A stretch of DNA of 64,000 bases, taken from assembly GCA_051294375.1 (NCBI GenBank), contig CM119267.1:24501783-24565782 (forward strand). The letters are read 5' to 3'. The notes beneath the pieces were generated by a model. It searched no databases, was not told the DNA's origin, and saw only the letters and a list, made by a program, of their open reading frames with translations. Source of the DNA: Paraspadella gotoi. Taxonomy: Eukaryota > Chaetognatha. The stretch's first letter is position 1, and every line of letters begins with the position of its first letter. The position numbers and the translations under genes are program-made. Shown in pieces: positions 1-20,000 of the stretch.

Positions 1-1310
1 TCGATCTTGAGATCCAGAAAAATTTGAAACAAAATTGGAGAACGGCATATTTTTTTTTTTTTGAGATCGCGAGAAGTATTAATACATCGGTAAAATTTTA
101 CTTTCGCCGACCAGGGTTTTGACGTTTTTTTTAAAAATCCCCTTAAAAATACTTATTTTTTAAAATAATGTACAAAAAGTATTACCTAATTACCCTAACC
201 CAAACTACCCTTAAACCTAAACCACCCCTAAACTACCCTTAACCCCGCTAACCCCGGTCGTCAAAAGTAGAATTATGCCAATACGCGAATACAATTTAAT
301 TGAGATAAAAAAAGAAACGAAGATTGTTTGATCGAATTTTAACTGAAAATTAGGATGAAAACTTTACGATGGGAAAAGATATTTGATCGGATTTCCATCA
401 GTTTTCGGTGCTAATTTTATTTTGGTTTTTCTTGTTTCAAATTAACTTATTAAGAAAAAGGGTCATTCAATTCAACTTCAAAATANNNNNNNNNNNNNNN
501 NNNNNNNNNNGGCCAAATGGAGTACAAATTCAGAAAGCTGAGCTCCTGGCGGATTCCGAAAATGTATTCACTTTAAAACATTTGAGTGCATTCTACCCAT
601 TTTATATCGGTTTTAATTATAATATAAAATAAAAGAAACCTATCTGAAAGTTGCAGGTCAAACGAAAAGGCCAATCCATCTGATATTTTTTATGAATCTT
701 TTTATTACTGAATTAGAAAAATGTATAAGAGAGACATTTTTAAACTTTCAACTTGTATCCTGAAAATGAAACGTTTTTAAAACTTTAAATGCCCTGAATT
801 CTTTTCTAACTGGAACGCCGTTTATCAAAAATGTCTCTCTATTGTACATTTTTTACAAAATGTTTTTTAAGATTGCTAATCAAGATTTTTTTAAATCTCA
901 ATATTATTGCAGTCGTTTAGTGCTGCAACTCTTCAAATTCCAGTGTAGATTCATTGTAGGCTCGAAATTTTCTTTACCATCTATTTAACTGATAGATTTT
1001 GTTGCATGACTGGAAAACACAACAGAGTAACGAGATTTAATTGTTTAATTCTTCCCTTCTAAACTAACCGCATAACCCTTGTTTTTAACTTCTTACTAGA
1101 ATTTTTTTAACAAACAGATTGAAAAACAAATCTTTAAAAAATGTGCTTACCCCATTTAACTTAGACAATTTTGTTATTTTTACCGGATTTCAAAAAAAAA
1201 ATATTTAAAACACAATGTTGACATATAAATAAAATTCTTTTTTTTGGTATTACTGGTGATTCACGATGTATTTCTCGATGTTTTGCTCTAATAATCAATG
1301 ATTACGTAAT
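1..1310. other. AT-rich non-coding flank
   Basis: No convincing exon is visible. The stretch holds a degenerate run of CCTAAAC-like words near 181-255, a 25-base assembly gap at 486-510 and many A/T homopolymers. It may be intron or 3' flank of the minus-strand LicD-type gene, because the last exon seen of that gene (1921-1995) ends at a splice donor and a further exon must exist. None could be identified here. Confidence 0.5.
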
Positions 1311-1454
1311 TGTTGTATGCTGAATGACTTTCCTTTAAGGTCAAGTAGTCTTTTGACCCGTTTAACCATTTCTTGGGCCTCGAATTTTTTATTTTTTATA
1401 TTCTGGAATCTGAAAAAATTCCAGATACAGCAGAGGAGAGAGGAGGAGAGAGAG

Positions 1455-1516
<62 letters not shown>

Positions 1517-1920
1517 AGCGTTGGCTGACTTCATCCTTCTGTTGACTTTTATCGACTTCTCTTTAATATTTGTTTCATTGAGGAAAAATTCAATAATCAT
1601 CTTCTTTTAAGAGATTTTTTTCTAACATAAAATGCGTTCCAATTCTCTGGGCATTGGATCCGCGCATCCTGTTAAGTGTAAAACTAAACTAATGAATAGA
1701 ATTAAATAAACATATCAAAGTCAATCAACGAATATATTTATCAGATATAAATCCATAAATTACGAAATTTTATCGCTTATTAATCGCTTGATCCACCAAT
1801 TTATCACTTCTCCTCGCATTATCGATACATTATGCGATACATATTCCAAAACCTCCACGCCTCCACTGTTCGCGCGAGTTCGCCCTCATGTCTGGTTTAA
1901 CTCCCGCGGCCGACCCTTAC

Positions 1921-10237
<8,317 letters not shown>

Positions 10238-10274
10238 ATGGCAGGGAAAGGTGACGACAAAAGAACATCTAAAG
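10238..10274 (+). CDS. SLC41A: SLC41 exon 1 (start codon)
   Basis: ATG in context ATCATGGCAGG; encodes [12 protein letters not shown] and ends AAAG|GTAAAT (phase 1), which fits exon 2. Stops lie upstream in frame, so this start is favoured. Confidence 0.8.
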
Positions 10275-13200
10275 GTAAATTAAAGGAAAATTATATTTGT
10301 TTATTATGATCAATTATGTTTATTTCGATTCGAGTTACGTAGAATAATTGTTGTCTTCTTCAAATCTAAATATTTTCAAATAATTCATTCTGTAACTCTT
10401 TCTTTCATGTACAAATTTATTTTATAGATGTTTATTGATTTACGTTTTGTTTTAACTCGCTAGTTTTTGAAGTCATTGATTCATTGGTTCATTCATACAT
10501 TTATTCATTCATTCATTCATTAATTAATTCAATCCCTCATTGATTAATTATTATATTTACCACCGATACATTGGTCTCAGAAACGTTCTTTTCTCTCTCG
10601 GCGGAGATTTTCCCGCCTTTTGTCGTCGCCGGAGCTGGAATGGCGGCGGCGGGATGTCTCCTGGACCGACTTCAGTTCCAACGCGTCTTCAAGGAAATTC
10701 CGGAGATCTTCATCTTGGTTCCGGCCCTGATCGGCCTCAAGGGTGAGACCGGGGTGAGAGGACATGTCATGCAGTTCAGTCAAGGACTTGATCCTGTTTA
10801 TATTTCTTGGCAGGAAACTTGGAAATGACTTTGGCCTCTCGTCTCTCAACTTTGGCCAACGTTGGCCTCTTGGAGTCCAAGAGGCAAAAGTGGGACACAG
10901 CGGTTGGGAACATCGCTCTCACTCAGGTTAGTCTCTCTCCTTCTTTGGTCTTTATTTTGTTTTATTTAAATTTTTTAAAAATTTAATCAATAAAATACTA
11001 TTTAGGCGAAAATCTTGCTTAAAAAAAAATTCAACATTTTTCTAATAGAGATTTCCGTTCGAATCTGACTGCCCAACTTTACAAACAAGCCTGCAAGAAA
11101 TTCCGGTAGAAAACAGTTGTAAAAACACCCGATTCCGACAGCTTTGCATCTCAAGAGCTCGTTCCTTTCTTCTTGTGGCATTTGATAAAGATTTTACTAT
11201 CAAATAAGCCAGGGGAAATGAACTACTCATCTCCGGAGGATTTTCAAAACTCATTTTTACTATAGAAATGAAAGGGAAATTTCACTTTTTTAAAATTACA
11301 AACGGGATTAGGGTATGTTAGCATTATAAATAGTACTTCGAATTATGAGATTCCAAAAGCCTTGTGTCCCTAGAGCTCGTTCTATTTTTCTTTTTATTAT
11401 TGACCAATTTTTTCATATTAAACCAACATGGTAAAGTGAATTGGTCCAGTTTTCATCGCGAAATTTTTATTTAAAAAGAAATTAAAAGGAAGGTTAAGAT
11501 AAAAAACTTATTTTTCCTAATATCTTTTGGAGGAACAAAGATAAATGGTTGGCAATAGTACCAAAATGAAGCCATAATCATAGGGCACATTCAAGATACA
11601 ATTTTAGAATTATTTTTGCTGAAATCTCTTTACAGGGTGAGTGTCAAACTAAGTCAAAATTATAATTAATTTTAAAACTAATGACACCCCATAAGAATAA
11701 ATAAAAATTCAATTCTTTTTACTGATTCTGAAAGAAAAAAAGCTAAATTGTACTCTAGTAAANNNNNNNNNNNNNNNNNNNNNNNNNNNNNNNNNNNNNN
11801 NNNNNNNNNNNNNNNNNNNNNNNNNNNNNNNNNNNNNNNNNNNNNNNNNNNNNNNNNNNNNNNNNNNNNNNNNNNNNNNNNNNNNNNNNNNNNNNNNNNN
11901 NNNNNNNNNNNNNNNNNNNNNNNNNNNNNNNNNNNNNNNNNNNNNNNNNNNNNNNNNNNNNNNNNNNNNNNNNNNNNNNNNNNNNNNNNNNNNNNNNNNN
12001 NNNNNNNNNNNNNNNNNNNNNNNNNNNNNNNNNNNNNNNNNNNNNNNNNNNNNNNNNNNNNNNNNNNNNNNNNNNNNNNNNNNNNNNNNNNNNNNNNNNN
12101 NNNNNNNNNNNNNNNNNNNNNNNNNNNNNNNNNNNNNNNNNNNNNNNNNNNNNNNNNNNNNNNNNNNNNNNNNNNNNNNNNNNNNNNNNNNNNNNNNNNN
12201 NNNNNNNNNNNNNNNNNNNNNNNNNNNNNNNNNNNNNNNNNNNNNNNNNNNNNNNNNNNNNNNNNNNNNNNNNNNNNNNNNNNNNNNNNNNNNNNNNNNN
12301 NNNNNNNNNNNNNNNNNNNNNNNNNNNNNNNNNNNNNNNNNNNNNNNNNNNNNNNNNNNNNNNNNNNNNNNNNNNNNNNNNNNNNNNNNNNNNNNNNNNN
12401 NNNNNNNNNNNNNNNNNNNNNNNNNNNNNNNNNNNNNNNNNATATTACGCATTGTTATGCTGAATGACCTTTCCTCTTAAGGAACAAAAAATTAACTAGC
12501 GGAATTAAAGTTTGTAAGAGGAAGTCAGAATCGGCGAAAATCTTAAAAGGCGAGAATGTTGAAAAAAGGGAGAGGAATTTTGGTTGTTTTTGGTCGATTT
12601 CTTCTAAACCCATGGGCCAATTTAGATGTAACTTAAGATTTACATTATTCCAGTCATTCTCTATCCAAAAATATAAAAATATTAGGAAAAAAGGTTTGGG
12701 ATCGAGTTTCGGAATTCGGTTCTATACTATTTTTTTGTTTCGGTAACTTTTTTTCATATGTTCTTATTACCTTTCCTTTCCTCCCTGTCTTTCCTCTCTC
12801 TATCCTTTCCCCCCTCTTTCTTCCCTCTCTTTCCTTTTCTCTCTTTCTTTCCTCCCTCTCTTTCCTTTCCTATCTTTCTTTCCTTTCCCCCTCTTTCCTC
12901 CCCTGCTCTTTCCTTTCTCTCTTTCTTCCTCCCTCTCTTTCCTTTCCTATTTTCCCCCTATTTTCCTCCCTCTCTTTGTCCTTTCCTACCTTTCGTTTCC
13001 TCCCTCTCTTTCCTTTCTTATCCTTTCCCCCCTCTTTCCTCCCTCTCTTTCCTTTCCTCCCTTTCCTTTCCAGGTCCAATCGATCGTCGTTGGTCTCCTC
13101 GCCTCCTTCGTCGCGATCCTCCTCGGCTGGGGACCTCTCATATTCTCCTTCACCTCTTCCTCCGCCGACGCAGCGGCTGAGGGAGTGGCGGCCAAAGCGA

Positions 13201-13970
13201 TGCTGCTCTGCGGCGCCGCCGTCGTCACGGCGGCGCTGACGTCGTTCGTCTTGGGTGAACCGATCCCCTTTTGTATATATCCCTCCGCTTTTTGTTTATT
13301 GATGAATTTAATTGTTTGTTTGTTTTGAAATGCTTGTTCTCTCTGTAAGTCTGCATATTCTGTATATCCCAGTATGAAAGGAGATTATCCCCTTGATACG
13401 TGCGTCTCCTTCCGATAAGGTCCCCACCACTCTGGTTATGAACATGAATGAAAGAGACCGAATTTTATTTTCTTTTCTTTTCTTTTCTTTTCTTTTATAT
13501 TTTTTTCCTTTCTTTTCTTTTCTTTCTTTTTCGTTTCTTTTCTTTTTTTTCCTATATTTTTTTTTCTTTTTTTTTTCCATTTTTTTGGTTTCTTTACTTT
13601 CTTCTTTTATCCTATGTACATTTATATATCGTTGGGGTTTTATCTCAGTCTTGTGTCCCGTTCTCTATTCCTTATTCTATTCCTTTTTCTCTTTAATCCA
13701 TAATCTCTTTTTTCTTTTTCTTTTTATTTTCCTTTTTTTAAATTTCCTCCACTTTCCTCCTTTTCTCTCTTCTCTATCGTCATTTTATTTCACTCTTTCT
13801 TTTAGAATTCTACCTCTTTCCTTTTTTCTCTTTCCTCTCTTTTTCTTTTCTTTCCTTTTTTCCATTTCTTTCCTTCTTTTCTCCTGAACTCTGGGTACCT
13901 TTTCTCTTTTCCGCCGACGAATAATGATCCTGGGACGGAAGGCGGCCGATTGGAATACAAACTATGGGGC

Positions 13971-14008
<38 letters not shown>

Positions 14009-17000
14009 NNNNNNNNNNNNNNNNNNNNNNNNNAGAGAGAGAGAGAGAGAGAGAGAAGAGAGAGAGAGATGAGAGAGAGAGAGAGAATGAGGGGCATAGT
14101 CAATAAAATTTCCCAACTCCCCCTGCCCCTTCCCTCCTCCTCCTCCTCCTCCTCCAGGCCTCCTCATGATCGGCGTCGTCTTCGTCTCTTGCGTCGTGGG
14201 CGTCGACCCCGACAACGTGGCCACGCCCATCGCCGCCGCTTTGGAGATTTGACGACGCTCGCCATCTGGCCGAAGTGGCGAGGAGATTTTGGGAGAAGAG
14301 GAGAGGTTAAGCGTGGGGGGGAATGGGGAGGAGAGAGAGAATAGAGGGGGAGGATAGGGAGAGGATGAGGGGAGGAGATGTGGGGAGGATAGGAAGAAGG
14401 GAGGATAGAGATGAAGGGGAGTATAGGGAGAGAGGAGGGGAGGATTGGGAGAAAAGGAGGGGGAAGCAATGAGGGGGATGATAGGGGGAAGAAATATAGA
14501 AGAGGAGGATTGGGAAGTCAGAGAAGAAGAGAAAGGTTAGAAAGGAGAGAGGAAGTATTTAGGAGGGAGGAGCAAGAGGAAGAGGAAGAGGAAGATGAGT
14601 TAAGGAGAGGAAGAAGAGAGACACGCACTGCATCGGAATCCTTTTAGGATTTCCTGAAGGCGGCGCTAGCAGTCACTTAGATTTGAAGTTTTTTCTGTCT
14701 AACAAATGAGCAACCAACTACAAGCAAATTTTATACATTTTTAACGTAAGTGGGACAGACCGACGGGACTGCGACCGGGACAGACCGACGGACTGACGAC
14801 GGACAGACCGACGGACAGACCGACGGACGGACCGACGGACGGACCGACGGACAGACCGACGGACGACCGACGGACTGACGAGGACTGACCGACGGACAGA
14901 CCGACGGACTGACCGACGGACGGACCGACAGAAAAGTGACTTATAGAGTTGCTCCGCGAGTATTCGCGGCGCAACTAATAATAGGTAAATAAAGGAGATA
15001 AGAATTTAGTTCCTCTCCTCCTTTTCCCTCCCTCTCCATCTCTCACTCCCCTCTCTCTATCCCCCCTCTCTGCTCCTCTCTCACTCCCTCTCTGGCTCCC
15101 ATCCCTCCAGTCCTCCTTTTCAGCGCCATCTTGCTCCTCTTCCTCTTCCTCCTCGTGGCGCCCATCTGCGTGCCATCTGTCGTCGCAATCATTGGTGGCG
15201 CGATTTTGGCCTCCGGGTGGGCGCCGGTCATCAGCGCAATGGGCATCAGCAGCTTGGGAGGTGAAGGGACTTGAGTTTTCGTTGGACGATCGATCGACAA
15301 AAGAATTGATTGATGGAATTCGAGTTACAAGCGAACTGATGATGTTTCAGACTATCTTTCAGACTATCTGTCAGATGGTATTTTGACTGTCTGTTAGACG
15401 ATCTGTTAGACAGTCTGTCAGATTATCTGTTAAATTATCTGTTAAACTATCTGTCAGACTGTCTGTCAGACGGTTTTTTTACCGTCTATTAGACGTCTGT
15501 GAGACAGTCAGATTATCTGTTAAATTATCTGTTAGACTGTCTTTCAGATGGTCTTTCAGACGGTCTGTTAGATGGTCTGTTAGACGGTCTGTTAGATGGG
15601 CTGTTAGACAGTCTATCAGATTATCTGTTAAATTATCTGTGCAGACTATCTGTTAGGACTATCTGTTAGAATATCTATCAGGCTGTCGACAGTTAAATCG
15701 AACGATTCACTTGTTATTATGAAATTTTGGATCACGAGGATTTTTCTCCATCAATCAATCACACCCGCTTAACCGAAAAACCCTTCAACCAATCAACATT
15801 CAACCCATCAATCGTTGAACTACTAAACCAATCAATCGTTCAACCAATCATATTCTTCATCCAATCAGGTTTGATTCTCAACCGCGTCGTCCCATCTACT
15901 CGAGCATCGCCGCTTTTCAACCAATTATCAAACGCGTCGGGGAAACCCTCGTCGGGTCATGGCGTCCAGGTTACGGGGGGGGCTTGGCGTCGGTGTTGGG
16001 GCTTTTGGAAATGATGATCGTCACTTTGTTGGTCAAATATCGTCACTCGTAAAAATTGTCATATTGACGTTCTACCTTTTTTCGTTGGTTTGAAAATTGA
16101 GATGAAATTTTTTTCTTTTGTTTTCACAACGAAATATTCCACTGATAAAAGTCTGATAATAATCCAAATCCCTAATCCAAAAAACTTTTTCACTAACCCT
16201 AACTATTTTTACCAAATCTATAACCTAATCCCGAACCCCTATCCTAAACCCCTAAACCTAATTTCTTAACTTAAAAAACTGAATTCAAGCTTAAATGAGG
16301 CACTTTTGGTAAATATGGCCCCACGATATTTCCTTCCCCTCGAGATCTCCACGGATCTCCATCGCGAGAAGAAAACTTCAGATGATGAAGAGGAGGAGGA
16401 ATACTCCTCCCCTTCTTCCTCTTTCCTCCGTCCCTTCCTCTCCGCCTTTCTCGGTTCCTCCGTCACTCCCTCTGCGCACGCGTTCTCCTCGCTCTCGTCC
16501 TCCCGCGGTAAAGTTTCGATAGAGTGATACCGTGATGCAGAAGCGATTACGGTATCTTGATACTCTCCATTTTTTATTCATTGATCTTGGAAATCTTTTG
16601 CAATTTTGTCCTATATTTCTGTTTTAATGTATTTATTATAATTTATTATATTATAATTTATTATAATTTAGGTCATCTCCTCTTTCTCTTCGCCCTCATC
16701 TCTTTCAACGCGAATGAACGAATTTTAAACTTTGCGTTTCTCTTCGCTTATTTGATGCGGCGCACGTGCAGGTAATAAGATGATGTTACGTGTGAGAACG
16801 TGCGTTTGTATGCGTGTGCATGCGGGATCTGTGTTGGCTTCGTGTTCCTTTGTTTGCGGGTACGCTCGTGAGCCTTTATACGTGCCTTAATTTGGATTCA
16901 TTGCCTTTAGCTGCCTTTGTTTTACCGCGTTAACTAGCGAACAGACTTGATAATGGAAGATCAAAAAGTTTATATTCTTGTTTAAAAATCCGTCATTAGA

Positions 17001-20000
17001 CCCGTTAAATATTTATAAAACTATTATTTTATGCCTTTAATTTATGAAAAATTGCAAAATTATAACTATGTATACTTTCTTTTTGTCACCTTTTCATAAG
17101 GGATCCAAATATGTTAGAAAATTTTAACACTTGATTTTAAAGTGTTGACTATTTATTATAGTAGCACTATAATTACTACTTGTTTTATTAAAAAGATATC
17201 TTTAAGATTCATATATTTTATTCTCATCATGCTACTTCATTCCTCACCCCGTCTCTCCTTCTCCCAGGTTGTTCTTTTGTTGACGATCGCCCTCTGGCTC
17301 GTGCGGTGGCTCTGGCGGCGCGGCATCGATCCGGACGACGCCGCCATCCCTTATTTGACGTCATTGGGCGACCTCTTTGGGACGGCGTGTTGGCGGCGGC
17401 GTTCGTTGCGCTCGACGCCGTGGTGTCGCTGTGAGTTGATCTCGAACAAAAGAGCATCGATGATCGATCGATTCGGCGACGAAGGATCGACGGATAGAAA
17501 AGAAAATATCATCGTTTGAATATATTAAGAATAATTAGTAATTTTCACTGTTCAGCGCTAAATTAAAACAATTATGGGAATCTACATTTTATTTATTTGA
17601 ACATAGTAATTTTATAATCTACCTAAGCTACTTACCAACATTGTATTATTACATAAATAAAACCGAAGTGCCCTCATATAATTTTCTGTTTGTTTACATT
17701 ATTTTTTATTAACCCCTTTTTTCCTCGGTTATGACATACAAGCCCTCGATTGATTTGCTGTTTATTGCGAATATACCACTAAGTCTTGTAATTGTTTGAT
17801 TATTTATATCATCACAAAAGAAACCCCTTAAATTTAATGATAATTAGGTGACAAATTAAAAAAGTTAGTTTGTGGTCACGTGATGAGAAATTATAATTCG
17901 GACAGAAATCATCATCACGCGGAACGTAAATAGTCTAATTAACCAAATATAAATAACTTTATGCTGTAGAGAATGAATCTTTCAGTCCTAAGGAGGTTGT
18001 ATTATGTAATAAAACTTATTTGTAACCTCTAAAAAAACTATAATTGCCAACAAATTACATCATTTCTATATCTTTACATGTATGTTTTCCATCATGGTAC
18101 AAGAAAAACCCTCGGCTCAGCCACTTGGGGAGACGAAAAGCACAATACTATAAAAAGTAGGGTTTAAGACGACGTGCGAACCACGGCTTTCCTTGCTAAC
18201 CACCGATTTTACCAACATGTCAATAAGCTCTGCGTAAACAAATTGACGTTTTAATTGACATATTATGAAATACCATAATTTAATCAATAACAAAAAACGC
18301 TGGCTCAGGTTCTGGGACTCTTTGATGGTACACCGCTTTCCCTTTCCAATCCCACGCAACTTTCTGTCGAACCGTTCATCCTGGAAAGCGTTAAGGCGCC
18401 CTCGCGGTTAATTGTTTCGACAGAGATGTGTGGAAACATCGCTGCGAACGATTCTTATCGATGAGCCGCCAGATGGAATCGCGTCTCATCGACGTTTGGA
18501 CGGCGGCGGATATCTCCGATGGTGGCGGAGGATTCCGGGGTGGGATTGGCAACCCTCCATGCCTGGCCACGCTCTCCCATGAAGGCTGGGATCACAGCCG
18601 GGGAGCCAACTCCCGCCGAGGGAGAATATCTCTTAAATGAGAGAGTCAATTTACGGACCGGCATAAAACTCGTACTGTGTAAAAGAAAAAATATAAAATG
18701 AAATCTAATATATTGAATATAATAAATTAATTTATCTCAATTGTACTGATTGCTAAATTTCTTAATGAAAAGTTCAGACGCGAGAGCTTTGAAATATCCT
18801 ACTAAGTATCTTTTATATCTTATCAATTTGTCTAGCTCACTTTCATAATATCTAATTATTATCTATCTCTCCTTTTTGTATATTATTATATGATTACTCA
18901 ACACGTTACAAATTTTCAATTTTGCACTATGATATATTACAGCAAATTGAAACTGATTATAAATATAATAATATTGTTGTTGAAACGAATAAAGTAATAA
19001 ACCGGAAAGTCAAATGTTTTTTTTTTATCATTAAATAGCTGATAATAATTTGATTTTGCACCAATTGATAAAACATAGCAATTAATATTATTTTAATAAA
19101 GGTACCAAAGCAGTGAAGGTTTTCTTTGTTTGTTTTTTTTTGCATTAATGAGGGATAGATTCTACCGCAAATTTGGTTTCGTACTTTTTGCGTACCCTGC
19201 CCCTTCCTCCTCCTCCTCCTCCTCCCTCCAGGCCTCCTCATGATCGGCGTCGTCTTCGTCTCTCGCGTCGTCGGCGTCGACCCCGACAACGTGGCCACGC
19301 CCATCGCCGCCGCTTTGGGAGATTTGACGACGCTCGGCCATCTGGCCGAAGTGGCGAGGAGATTTTTGGGAGAAGAGGAGAGGTTAAGCGTGGGGGGGAA
19401 TGGGGAGGAGAGAGAGAATAGAGGGGGAGGATAGGGAGAGGATGAGGGGAGGAGATGTGGGGAGGATAGGAAGAAGGGAGGATAGAGATGAAGGGGAGTA
19501 TAGGGAGAGAGGAGGGGAGGATTGGGAGAAAAGGAGGGGGAAGCAATGAGGGGGATGATAGGGGGAAGAAATATAGAAGAGGAGGATTGGGAAGTCAGAG
19601 AGAAGAGAAAGGTTAGAAAGGAGAGAGGGAAGTATTTAGGAGGGAGGAGCAAGAGGGAAGAGGAAGAGGAAGATGAGTTAAGGAGGAAGGAAGAAGAGAG
19701 ACACGCACTGCATCGGAATCCTTTTAGGATTTCCTGAAGGCGGCGCTAGCAGTCACTTAGATTTGAAGTTTTTTCTGTCTTAACAAATGAGCAACCAACT
19801 ACAAGCAAATTTTATACATTTTTAACGTAAGTGGGACAGACCGACGGACTGACCGACGGACAGACCGACGGACTGACCGACGGACAGACCGACGGACAGA
19901 CCGACGGACGGACCGACGGACGGACCGACGGACAGACCGACGGACTGACCGACGGACTGACCGATGGACTGACCGACGGACAGACCGACGGACTGACCGA

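Noticed and set aside
11709-12467. Long open frames across 11763-12441, and similarly 49100-49714
   Set aside because: Composed of N in the assembly gaps.
18428-18700. Two overlapping opposite-strand ORFs of ~60-70 codons
   Set aside because: Both are broken differently in the duplicate at 23533-23792 and match no family; the GC-rich patch may be a repeat or regulatory sequence but coding is not supported.
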